NCBI GenBank assembly: GCA_021397835.1
Contig: JAJFZO010000229.1
Coordinates: 124,001-188,000 of the forward strand
Source of the DNA: Moringa oleifera
Lineage: Eukaryota; Streptophyta; Magnoliopsida; Brassicales; Moringaceae
Length of the DNA: 64,000 nucleotides
Direction of reading: 5' to 3'
In this document: piece after piece, positions 44,701-56,500 of the stretch
Layout of the letters: every line of letters starts with the position of its first letter
Position numbering within the stretch: the first letter of the stretch is position 1
Program-made: the position numbers and the translations under genes
The notes under the pieces: model-generated
What the model saw: only the letters and a program-made list of their open reading frames with translations
What the model was told of the DNA's origin: nothing
The model's database searches: none

Positions 44701-46881
44701 AAAAAGATCTTATTCGACTGTCCCATCTGAAACTTCTTTCCCATGGCTTTAGTTTCAATTGTGTGCTTTGTTTAGTTAGTGTTCTCCCTCAAGCAACTTT
44801 TGCCTACTACCTGTCAAGAAATTCCAATTTTAGGTAATGATTTGAGAAGTCAACTCCCTAATGCAAGAATCTTATAATTCTGCAAAAAGACGTTCAAGAA
44901 ATAATTTTGTTTTCTTGTTTCATAAATTAGTTGCCAGTCGACATAAATTGACCAAGTGATTCCGGAGTTAGAACAACATTTGAAGCATCACCAACACAAA
45001 TGAATCTCTGAGCTAAGAAAGTTATGTTCATAAACTTTACAGGCTGTAAAGAAGATGTAAACCTTCGAATGGTGTTCGATCGTTAACAGGAACATGAAGG
45101 CACCGAACTTGAAAAACCCTGGATTCAAGGAACTTTGCATTAGAATTGAACAAAACAGAACAGAGCTAAACAACAGAGATTTAAAGTTGTCTTACAGGCT
45201 GAACATCAACCCTGCTGTATGGAGCACTAGCATATCTTTTTCAATTTATAAATGGATAATTTCTAAGAGAAGCTAAAGACAAGGATGCAGACACCAGATA
45301 GATATGTATCACACACTACAATAAATTGGAAAACGCCATTGATATCTAATCCATAAATTTTAGTTCACCAATTTGATTTTCTTGGAGAAATGGGTGACCA
45401 TTAAGAATCTGAACATATTGAGAGCACTTTCAGAAGGGAAGTAAATCAAATAGCCAACACATGGGTTTTTTACATTTTAGAAGAGGATAAAACCTCTGTT
45501 TCAAAGAAAACAAAACCATTTCTAGGCTTGTGATACTGAGATATCTTCCAATCTCCCAAACAACATAATATGAACTAAATTTCAAATGACAATTCCAGAA
45601 AATCTACCCACAAGTTATTTATGAAGCCACAAAGAGAATTTGATGTACATATCAAGAAGAAGAAGGTTATACAAACTTACTTCCCAAGAGATTTATGGTG
45701 CAAAATGAGGCCCATTCCAACACCATCAAGCCCTGCATGCATCAATACCGAAAAAAAAAAAAAAAAGCTTTAGCATTCTTTGGTTAAAATTTTCAGAAAT
45801 TGACAGTTTTCAAGTTCACCTAACAAGATATCAAATTATATAAGAAAACTCACTTCTCCAAAGCAAGAAACGCCTGTTAACAGTGTCAACCATTAAGGAG
45901 ATAGATAATACATGTGAAAATTCAACAGAGTTTATCACTTCTCTATTACCAGGCAAAAACAGAAGAACTGGAGCATCTTGAATAGGTTGCCCACAGTCCA
46001 CCGGGCAAAACCACCGAGGTGGTCCACCGTCGGGCTTAATCATCTCTTTCGCTGCATCAAGATAATCTTTCACGGTTGCAGACCCATAGCCATCATCCCA
46101 CAACACCTCCAGCTCTTTGGCATCTTTCATCAACTTCTTCTCAGGTTTAGGCTTCAATCTCCCATTTCCTCCATCAACAGGAGCCCCATTTTTCTCTGGC
46201 TCTCTGGTGAAAGAAACTGATCCATTCACCAATACGGAATCAGAAGGCAGTACTGCTGTATCACCACCAGCTGAACTTTGAGCTCTCACTCGAAAACGAG
46301 GTTTGTGCTCCGAATTTCTTGCAAAGTAAGGAGATATCCTGAAACTAGCAACTGATGTCATGGCCACTAGAATCAATGGCAAAAAATTCGCACCCTCTTT
46401 CAAGATTCAAAAATAGAACAACTTAGATTTAGAGCTAAGAATCCTCTCCAAATACTGTCCAGAAATGAAACTTAAGACCCCTTTCAAGCACTAAAGTTTG
46501 AAATATGCTATAACAGAGGATATCCTCCAAAATTCATTCCAACTGAAAAATCAGAGCTTTTCTGCTTAAGATAGAACAAAGAACAAGCCAATGGTGTAAA
46601 ACAGAAATTGGAAGCAAACCCAGAAGCAAAATGGAATTTGGAGTCGGTAAAAGGCATACACCCCGAGTTTTCACATCTTACATGCCAACAAGATGGCAAG
46701 TAAATCATGTACTGGAACAACAAGGGTGAAACAAAAACTTATATGCAAGAAAATGAAATAGTGTGGGACGATAAATGGGTAAAAGACAAAAAAAGGTTAG
46801 TAATAAACAAACTTGATTAGGAATTTAGCTGGATTTTTGCTCACCTGTAATGGGTTTTTGGTGGTTAATGAGAGAGAACAT
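41738..46881 (-). CDS. Phytyl ester synthase / diacylglycerol acyltransferase-like (PES1/2 family), chloroplast
   Basis: Minus-strand exons: 46,845-46,881; 45,950-46,366; 45,681-45,732; 45,063-45,118; 44,314-44,472; 44,100-44,204; 43,744-43,850; 43,486-43,607; 43,281-43,389; 43,050-43,183; 42,573-42,942; 42,395-42,508; 42,153-42,238; 41,738-42,038. All join in phase to 722 residues (708 if translation starts at the in-frame ATG at 46,361). An N-terminal transit-like region precedes an alpha/beta-hydrolase part with the nucleophile motif GDSFGG (Ser about 215). It is followed by an acyltransferase part with GYHMLMGLEL (His about 471) and PGGAREALHY. Arabidopsis PES1/PES2 make fatty-acid phytyl esters and triacylglycerol at plastoglobules during chlorophyll breakdown. 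One intron has a weak donor (GG/GTCCTT at 43,485). Confidence 0.92.
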
Positions 46882-48092
46882 GCGTGTCTGTCCATGATCT
46901 TTCCCTTTTCTCTGGTTAAGAATTAGCCACGCATGTGATGTGCTTCACTTGCATTGCAGGGCTCAACGGTTTTGCGTTCCTTTTTCTTTCTTTTTTTCCC
47001 CTTCAAATTCTTTTGGCTCTTTTTTTTTCACGGTTCATTTCGGTAATCCAATGGCAGTGGGCTTCAGGCTCCGGTTATGTCGGTCATAATCTGTATTTGT
47101 CAGCAAAGAGGAAATGATGGCGACATGGAATGTGAAGTGTGGAGTGTTAAGTGACGGACCATTAAGGCAATTAACACTAAACAGAAGGAACGACCATGAT
47201 TGTCTGACATCTGTCACCATTAAGATGAAAAAAGACTGAAGGCAAAGACGTAGAGTCACCTTAAATCCTGAAGTTGGGTAGTTTAGGTAAACAAATTTTA
47301 AATTTTTAATTAAATTATAATGTCTCAATCTAGGCCAAACAATTTAAATAATTTTTAAGAAATTAACAGATAATAATTCTTGATAAGATAATATGTTTAT
47401 TTTAAAAATGAAAAAACAGCCGTTTTCTAACTCACTCTTCTCTCTGTTTCTTCCTTAGAAACCAAATTGAAGGCAGAATTGAAGAAAATACAGTAATATG
47501 TTAAATTTATTTTAATTCTGTAAAATTTTAAATTTTGTAATAAAAAATTTAAGAGTGATTTTACATTTTTATAAGTTTTTAGGGGAATTGTTGTTTGGAC
47601 TAAGAGATTTGGAAGGAAAATTTGGGAAGGGGAACCAGGGACCCAAAAAGCTCGATTCATTCTTTTGCAGCTGTGGCTCTGGTGGAGAGTCATATTTTAA
47701 GTTTTCTACTGAAGCTTCATGCGTCAAAGGAATTGAAATTTTGATTTGTTAATGTCTTTTACCTGAAACATAAATGATTTATCGTCTCTCGTAGATCGAA
47801 TCGTTTTCAGTGACGCCCATGTCGAGAAGATTCAATGCCGATGAGTTTCTGGGCGTCCCGTCATGTTTTTGTCGCATTGTGAAGGACCACTGATCTTGCT
47901 TCTATGATTGCCTCCACTCGTGTACTTTCAAGTAGGCAGGTGTATCTTTCATGTGGTGAAAGGCGTTGATTGGCAACCCAGAAAACGAGAGAAAAATAGG
48001 TTTGTGTACTTGTGCAATGAGTGCAGCACTACTTTACTATACATGTCCTGTTGGTTTTTCTTTTACGTAATTTTATACGCACTTGCCTTGCC
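46882..48092. promoter_or_regulatory. Divergent intergenic region between the PES-like and PPR genes
   Basis: About 1.2 kb shared by two divergently transcribed genes. It includes a T-rich stretch (46,975-47,035), an AT-rich middle (47,290-47,560) and several short open frames without family similarity (for example 65 codons at 47,555-47,752), which I do not call as genes. No clear TATA box could be tied to either gene. Confidence 0.4.
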
Positions 48093-50201
48093 ATGAATGG
48101 ACACCCCGGAAAGCTACTGAATTTGTTGAGAACATGCGTTAGTTCTAAGTTACTGATACAGGGGAAGGTCATTCACCAGAAGATAATCACTCTAGGCTTG
48201 CAAGACGATGCCGCCTTCTGCAAAACCCTAATGAACTTCTACTTCTCTTGCCAAAACTTCAACTCTGCAAAGCTTGTTTTTGAAACCGTTGAAACCCCAT
48301 TAGACGTCTCCTTGTGGAATGGCCTCATGGCTGGTTACGCTAAGAACTGCATGTTCATTGAAGCTCTTGAAATATTTGGGCAATTATTGCAAAACCCTTA
48401 TCTGAAACCTGATTGCTACACCTACCCAAGTGTCCTAAAGGCTTGTGCTGCACTGGGTAGAGTTTGTTTTGGGGAAATGATCCATACCCATCTGGTCAGA
48501 AATGGTCTTCTGAGTGATGTTGTTGTTGTGAGCTCTATAGTTGGCATGTATGCAAAGTGTAATGCGTTTGAGCATGCGATCCAACTGTTTGAAGAAATGG
48601 CTGAGAGAGATGTGGCCTGTTGGAACACTGTAATTTCTTGTTATTATCAGAGTGGGAAAACAGAGAAAGCATTGGAGTTGTTTGAGAAGATGAGGTGTTC
48701 TGGGTTTGAGCCAAATTCTGTGACGCTCACCACTGTAATCTCAGCCTGTGCAAGGCTTCTGGATTTGGGAAAAGGGAAAGAAATTCATAAGGAATTCATC
48801 AAACAAGGGTTTCTGTCTGATGATTATGTGAACTCTGCTCTTGTGGACATGTATGGAAAATGTGGTTGTTTAAGAAGGGCTGAGGAGGTTTTTGAGCAAA
48901 TTGCTACAAAGAATGTGATTGCTTGGAACTCCATGATTGCAGGATATGCTTCAAATGGTGATAGCAAATCATGTATCAATCTTTTCAAGAAAATGAGCCA
49001 GGAAGGAATCAGACCAACCCTGACTACATTGACCAGTATTTTAATGGCCTGTGCAAGATCATCTGAACTTCATCATGGAAAATTCATACATGGGTATTTG
49101 ATAAGAAACAGAATGGAGACTGATACATTCATTAATAATACACTCATTGATCTGTATTTCAGATGCAGTAGAGTTCAGTCAGCTGCAAATGTCTTCAAAA
49201 AGATGTCAAAGGCAGATGTTGTTTCCTGGAATGTTATGATTTCTGGGTATGTGACAGTAGGCAGTTACTTTGAGGCTCTTGGCATCTACGATGAGATGAA
49301 AGAAGCTGGTGTGAAACCAGATGCCATAACCTTCTCTAGCGTTTTACCAGCTTGTTCACACCTAGCTGCCCTGGAAAAAGGGAAGCAAATCCACGAATCT
49401 ATAATTGAGAATAAGTTGGAGAGAAATGAGATAGTCATGGGAGCTCTCCTTGACATGTATGCTAAATGTGGAGATGTGAATGAAGCTCTGAGAACTTTCT
49501 ACCAATTACCCCAGAGAGATCTTGTGTCATGGACTACAATGATCACTGCATATGGGTCTCATGGTCAAGCATTGGAAGCACTGAATCTTTTTGGTGAAAT
49601 GAAAAGGTGGAATGTTAAACCAGATGGAATTACCTTTCTTGCAGTTCTATCAGCTTGCAGCCATGGTGGATTTGTTGATGAAGGTTGCTATTATTTCAAT
49701 CAGATGAGCACTGAACATGGTATAAACCCCAGAATTGAACACTACTCATGCTTGATTGATCTTCTTGGCCGTGCTGGAAGATTGCATGAAGCATATGGGA
49801 TTCTTCAACAAACCCCAGAAATCAGAGAGGACTTTGGATTGCTAAGCACTCTGTTCTCTGCATGTCTTTCGCACAGGAACTATGAACTGGGAGACAAAAT
49901 TGCAAGATTGGTTATAGAGAAGGATCCTGATGATCCATCAAATTACATTGGTTTATCAAACATGTATGCATCTATGAAGAGATGGGATGAAGTTGGCAAG
50001 GTAAGATCAAAGATGAGAGAGCTGGGTTTGAGAAAGAACCCTGGATGCAGCTGGATTGAGATTGACAAGAGGATACAGGCTTTCTTTGTGGAAGATCAAT
50101 CGCATCCTGAAGCAGAAACGGTTTACCAATGTCTAACCATTCTGAGTGGTCACATGGAGAAAGAACTGAAGAATACCATCTTAGAAGTCTGGCAAGGGTA
50201 A
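48093..50201 (+). CDS. Pentatricopeptide repeat protein, PLS class with E/E+ domains
   Basis: An intronless frame of 702 residues from MNGHPGKLLNLLRTC. An in-frame ATG 72 bases upstream (48,021) would add a hydrophobic 24-residue extension, and the shorter start fits family N-termini better. About fourteen or more P, L and S repeats run from residue 20 to about 580, with hallmark sequences such as DVVVVSSIVGMYAKC, ERDVACWNTVISCYYQSG, YVNSALVDMYGKCG and GVKPDAITFSSVLPACSHL. The C-terminus has E-type motifs (GLRKNPGCSWIEI, then AFFVEDQSHPEAETVY) and no DYW deaminase domain. Such proteins bind specific RNA sites in mitochondria or plastids and usually guide C-to-U editing with a partner DYW protein. 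The overall sequence looks like the At5g27110-type group. The target RNA is unknown. Confidence 0.93.
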   Translation: MNGHPGKLLNLLRTCVSSKLLIQGKVIHQKIITLGLQDDAAFCKTLMNFYFSCQNFNSAKLVFETVETPLDVSLWNGLMAGYAKNCMFIEALEIFGQLLQNPYLKPDCYTYPSVLKACAALGRVCFGEMIHTHLVRNGLLSDVVVVSSIVGMYAKCNAFEHAIQLFEEMAERDVACWNTVISCYYQSGKTEKALELFEKMRCSGFEPNSVTLTTVISACARLLDLGKGKEIHKEFIKQGFLSDDYVNSALVDMYGKCGCLRRAEEVFEQIATKNVIAWNSMIAGYASNGDSKSCINLFKKMSQEGIRPTLTTLTSILMACARSSELHHGKFIHGYLIRNRMETDTFINNTLIDLYFRCSRVQSAANVFKKMSKADVVSWNVMISGYVTVGSYFEALGIYDEMKEAGVKPDAITFSSVLPACSHLAALEKGKQIHESIIENKLERNEIVMGALLDMYAKCGDVNEALRTFYQLPQRDLVSWTTMITAYGSHGQALEALNLFGEMKRWNVKPDGITFLAVLSACSHGGFVDEGCYYFNQMSTEHGINPRIEHYSCLIDLLGRAGRLHEAYGILQQTPEIREDFGLLSTLFSACLSHRNYELGDKIARLVIEKDPDDPSNYIGLSNMYASMKRWDEVGKVRSKMRELGLRKNPGCSWIEIDKRIQAFFVEDQSHPEAETVYQCLTILSGHMEKELKNTILEVWQG

Positions 50202-53200
50202 TGCCATTTAGCACTAGCTGCCAGTTCAACTTCAGAAACATTCAGCTTTCAGGCTTATCAAAGTTGATACAGGAGCATCGCATGAGGAATCAGTATCCTC
50301 TGCTAATCTGATTTGATTTGCATTGAGCTTATGAAAAAATATGTGATAGTTTATTTAAATTTATTTATTTATTATATTAATATAATAAATTATAAGAAAA
50401 TCTTTTTTTTTAAAGTTCAATATTGACTCAGTTCAACATAGGATCTGAATTTTATAACATATTACATAATTTTATTTTTGCGAGAGCTGGAAACGAAGAT
50501 CATGCTGAATATTAATCAATTTGAGTTGACTTGGACTATTTAAACTAATATTGGTATATAATCTGTTTCAACTTAAATTGAACAGAATACTTAATAAAAA
50601 CAAACCTGATGACAGTTTTCTGATCATAATCACACTAAATATTTTTAAAATTATGAAAATCTCTAAATTTCACATTCACAAAACAAAGTTCATCTGTGTG
50701 AAACGTCTTCGTGCGTCTATAAAACAAGCACATGCATCTCTTATACATTGATGAATAACTCTCTTAATACAATCAATAGATGTTTTATTCGATATAAGAT
50801 TATGGTAGGATATAACGAAAGTATTGCCATCAACGGCAAAATGGTTCCATTCAGCAGGGAAATTGATGGGAGGAAGGAGAAACCTTGGGTCATCTCTGAA
50901 TCATTTGATTACAGAGGGAACCATTTTCTTATAGAGAGAGAGAAAGGAAAAGAGAAAGATGAAAGCTTTAAAGTTGGGTTTAATAAGCTGCTTATGAACA
51001 TTGAATCAGTCTATTAGATAGTCCTCGAGTACGGCTTGTATTGCCCTTGTATTGCCATAATTGACTCTGCAGGATCTCTGTGTAATGCACATGGGGGAAA
51101 TACGTGTGCAACACAGATCAAATGGGACCATATTGTTGCTTGTTCTAATTTACTTGGATGATTTCACCAGAAGATTCTCTACCTTCTGCCTATGTATGTT
51201 TGTTGAATCACCAAAAGGGGAAGGAGTTTTGTCTGGATTCGTGGGCATAGTTTCAATATCATTGTGCAGTGATAAAAATCATTTATGCAGAGTTTTTATA
51301 GGAAGTTTAAATAATATTTTTATAATTCATATTATTAAAATAAATAAATACATAATTATTAATCATTAATTTTATTAAATTATAATCTCTTTAAAAATTG
51401 GAAAAAAATCAATAAATAATCTTTATCTCTTAGGCAGAGAATGATACGGCTACAATATGTGAGGTTGGCCTTGGATTGTAACCATGTGGCGTGTGGTGAA
51501 GGAGGACTAAAATTTGGTCACCTAGCATACAAAATTTGTAAGTTAAAAGGACTGTTCCAGGAAGAGAATTCTTGATTGAAGAAGTTTGCGTCTGAAAATG
51601 GTCAGGCTAGAATTGGCAAAATAGACTTCTTCGTCTGTGGTACAAACTTCTAAGGCATGCATGGACTAGATTGAACAGTCTCACTAAAAGGTGATAAGAA
51701 TTCTCCTCCAAATATGTGGAAACACTTCGGAACGGCTGAATGGGTTGTACTATCTTATAAAGTTTCCTAATTCATTTCTGCTGACGTGTTTATATTAAAT
51801 TTTTAAAAAACATATTATTCTTATAATTTATATATCAAAGAACAAAATTAGATAAATTAGTCCCTATCTAAATGATATTAATCCTTCTCATTTAAGATCA
51901 ATCTGCCGGCATTTGTCTACCAGTAATAAAAATAATAAATTCACGAGACTGAGGAATTTTTTAAGATATCAAATTTAAAAGATTAGCATATTAAACAAAA
52001 TAACATTTTCATTTGATATATAATTCCTTAAAAAATTATTCTCATACCATTCTCCTTACTTAAATCAAGGATAGCCTCACATTTTTTAAAAGCTTTACCC
52101 ATTAAAAATAAAATACTTTAACATCAACAGTCTATAAAACATTAAACAACAAATCTCATCAATTTTTGATATCATTTGTCAGTACAACCTGAAACTAAAA
52201 TGTTCTTCTGTAAATACAAAAACTTCCTTATTCAACTATCTAATGTTAAATTCATATAATCTCCATGTTAAGTAATGTCTGCAAGAAAAAAGACATAAAA
52301 CCTCATCCAAGCAAGTCCATCATCCACAATTTAACAACATTTTGTGTACCCAATGTCAGCTTAACCAAAACTTTAGATGCCATTGAGACACTACATGATA
52401 GGGAGACCCTATGATGACATATCATCAGCAGGCATACACACTGAGGCAAATATAAGAATTTTAATTCTGCCAAAAATAACAAAATTTAGAGCAAGTGGCT
52501 AAGCAATAAATAAACAAATGAATTTAATTATGCTGACAGTACATGGTAATACAGAAAAATTAACCGCCCCACAAGGAAAACAAATGGAGACCCATAAACA
52601 CGCAGAAAATCGTGCCTAATCATTGTTCGTAGTACAGGAGCCAAATACAATTTTGGCCACTGAAACTCAAGCAATCCTGGAGTTCAATTTAACAAAAGCT
52701 CAGGAAAAGGAAAAATGTGCAAGAGCAGTATAGGAAATGATCTAGATATAAACAAAATGCTAACTCGACACCGATTGGAATTGTATTATTTCCAGAAAAA
52801 TAATTAAAGAAATTTCCTTCACCAACAAGTTTCTATGGCTAGGTATCATATCCCATAATACAGATCTACAAAGCTTTCGACATCATATACCTAATTCGGT
52901 GCTCCTCAAGAATGTATCCAACATATTCTTCTTAAAATATCTCCCAACGTCACGGATCCTCTGCAGTAGACCAACCCAACAACATTTTTGCAGTGTCCAG
53001 CAAAAGCTTCCATGTCAGCCAAACTTCAAAACTTACAAAAGCACTTGCCGAGCTAGGAAATTGCAAATCAGGAGCAAGGTCCAGGCAAGTTGGGAATGCC
53101 CCAGGATTCAGAAAATAATTATCTCTCCAAAAGTACAAGGACCCAACAGATACTTCTAATTGCGACAGGCAACCCCAGAAAAATCGCCGTATTGCCTAGT

Positions 53201-53583
53201 ATTTACACAAGCACTTACCAATACGCTAAGTCCAACCTGCAATCCAGCAGACAATAATAAAATGAGCTTACTGCTAAACACTCTTGGACTGAGAGTTGTT
53301 TGCTTCCTAGTCATCAAATGGGCAGAGTTAACATCATCAAATCAAAGTTTCCAGAGAGTCAGATACGTTTCCTTCAGAAGACAACCACATTCTACCAGAT
53401 AACTAACATGACATTTAGAAACCTACTTAAACAAATTCAAGATTTTTTATGTCAGTAACCCAAGAAGAGAGAAAAAAAAATCAATAAAAACAGCAACAAA
53501 GAATATTTCACATCAAGTAAAGAATTCTAGAAAAGAAACCTGTATGAAGTCAATGTTCACCTCTTTCCAGAAGTCATATGGAG
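50202..53583. other. Intergenic region between PPR gene and WDR48 homologue, no supported gene
   Basis: The PPR gene and the WDR48 homologue converge here, so the outer parts hold their 3' UTRs. Open frames at 50,748-51,017 (89 codons) and 51,061-51,369 (102 codons) lack recognisable domains or promoter context and are not called. 51,780-52,260 is AT-rich. Confidence 0.5.
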
Positions 53584-56500
53584 TCACTTGCCCTGAACCA
53601 CTCTGTAATTCAGAACCAGGTCCTCAGGTTTCTTCCATATGTATGCCCGAACAGTGGCTAAGCTCATGTCTGGGGATAAGACCTAAAAATTATGGGAAAA
53701 TTTTGTTTAGCACGTAAAAGCCATTATTGAACAGCATCAAAAGCATACAAAAGAATGTGAGACTAATTTGGAACTCAAGAGAACGGAATATACATGTAAA
53801 TAGGATTGAAAAACAATGACTTCTATTTATAAAATAGACTTTAACAACAGGTAGAGAAAACACATAACAATTACAAGATGTTCTAATGACAGTTGGGCAC
53901 TTCCCCAGAAAGTTTACAAGGACTTCCAATACATTAAAAATCCTGCAATGCAGGTAATCAAATTATGATCAATGACCATTGAAACTAAATAGAATAACTA
54001 AAATCCTTCATAAGAATAGACCTAATGACAGATCAGACTGGCTTCAATTATGAAAGAGGCTTTTAAATCAAACAAATAAATTTGTCTCACGCGAAAACCA
54101 TTACACTACATGGGTGTTTTCATTTTTATTTTTTATAATATACATTATATATCTAAAACACAAGAGAAGACTAAAACCCCAATATTTATAAGAAAGATCA
54201 TTGAAACTTGCCTGATTATTGCATAAGATCTCAATGGAAGGCCTTAGTTTCTGCCAAGGCTTCCGGAAAGATGGATCTCCCACCAGTGGATGTGGCAGCC
54301 CCCCAGGAGTATCCCCAGGATTTACAATGTCCAATGGCTTGTCAAGGACCATCTTTTCTAAGACATAATTTACAACCTACATGAACATCCAAACAGAAAG
54401 TGCAACTGGTTAGAATGTTGCTCAAACCCATGCAATAAAAGAATAAGTAGCTAACCCAAAGGTAAAACATGGCCTTTCATGTTGAATAGTATTTTCACTA
54501 AATTCTATTCTACACGTCAACAAAATGGAGAGTTATAAATGTGGAATTGACACTGCCACTGACCCACAGACAGAAGTTTAACCTATCAAAAAATCATTTA
54601 TGCTAAGAAATGCAGCAAGATCTAATCAATAATGAAGATAAATCAACCTTTCTTTTCTTCTTCTTTTTCCAGGATAACTGAAACTTCATTACATGGAACA
54701 AAACATCTAATCACTATTTTAGTTTCCAAGATTATACCTCTATATTTTCTGCATATAGTCTCTATATGCAGGGAAAACCCAAGACCGATGCCCAAATGAC
54801 ACCATACCATGGGAAGCCGATAGTTTATACCTTGAAATTTAAGTTTTAGTAACAGACACATCATCTCAAAAGACTGAAAATATAGAAGGGCTTATTATAT
54901 GGACATCTCTCACATACAGTCAACTAACAAAACAGTCACCATACCGCACTGCTAATGACATTGTTACTTACAAGTCTTGCCATTTCAGGCTTAGCCACAA
55001 TTAATAAGAGATTACAAATCAGGTTAATGCATTTTTCCAGGAAATTAATTTGGAGAATATTTCCATAGGCCTTTTCAATGCATATGCACCACAAGGAAGC
55101 TATGCTCAACATTAATGGAGAGAAAAAGTTCTGACGTTTATATGAACAACAGCTTCACACATGATAAGAACCCGGGAAAGATTCCCACACCATTCAAAAG
55201 TTCTCCTTTTTTGCACATTACTTAAAGAAAAAAGGACAATTACTTTATGTATTCTCAATATGCGAGGGGCACTTAGTTTCCCTTGTGTGAGCATCTGGAC
55301 TGTTGAACCTTCACATGGATGCAGGTAAAAACTGCACCTGAAAAATTAAAACGGCACATCCAATGAGATTTGGAGAAGGAAAAAGCACTCTGTTTGTGAC
55401 AGCCAGAGACAAGCCAAATGAAAGTAATAACCAGATTTGTTTCAGCATAATACAGCTTCTAAAAGAAACATAGCAGCAGCATTTAAACAGAAAATGCCAA
55501 CAATAATGTAGAGATAATCAAGAAACATATAACAAACAAGGAATTGAAGTCAATGAAATGCCAAGTAATGTCAACCAATTCCTTTAAACTGAACACTCAG
55601 CTCAGCCCTAAGTCAGCATATGCCTTGAAAAGGAAAGATACAGTGAGAATAGAAACTTACTTGGTGTTTTCTCTCGGAGGCAGGCGATTATTCAATACAC
55701 AATCCAGACACCACCAAGGAAAGTCCTTCTCATCTTCAGTACCATCTAATTCATTAATTTTTTTTCTCCATGGTCCCCCTTGAGAGCCCTCAGTAACAAT
55801 TGAAGGAGGTGAAACAGTTGAAAATTCAAATGGAGGATACACCATGGAGTCATTTTCAGCATTACCATCTATCTCAATTCTTGAATGGGTAAGACTTCTT
55901 GCTGAAATATCCTTTCCAGAGACATCACCATTGGCTGATGCTTGCGATCCAAGCCTTTGCCTTCTTTTGGCCAACCAATGAGCCAATAGACCTTTAAGTG
56001 TTTCACGAGCTAGATTAACCTGCAGATTACATTAATCAACACAAGTAAATATTTCAGTAATTGCTACATCATCATCACAAACATAAAAGTACCAGAAGCA
56101 TCCAGGAAAATGAAGACATCAGCAATGGCACACAACATTACAGCCACAATTAACTGTAAGAAAGATACTAAGCCACTCAAGATAGTACTAAATTATTCTG
56201 ATCAGAAGGATAAATATTGGATTGTTTCACTGCCCGCATGTGTCTGAGCCATTATATCGGCCCTTATTATAATTTACAATTGAAAATCAGCTGCACCATC
56301 TTTTAAAATTTGCCATCAGGCGACGATTTTGCAAAATCAAAAGAGAAGGATTGAGGCTCGACAAAAATATTGATCAAATCTCATGAAAGATGTAACATAA
56401 TTTGAAAGGTGACCCCACATGTCACTTACAAAAACTGCCCGTCATATGTACTCACCAACTATGATCACTTGTTTCAGATTCAAATAGACCAATTTGTTAC

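Noticed and set aside
47555..47752. 65-codon plus-strand frame with a Cys/Gly-rich end
   Set aside because: No domain, no promoter signal and AT-rich surroundings between two divergent genes.
50748..51369. Two adjacent plus-strand frames of 89 and 102 codons
   Set aside because: No recognised family, and I found no splice sites joining them convincingly; they may be 3' UTR or decayed sequence.
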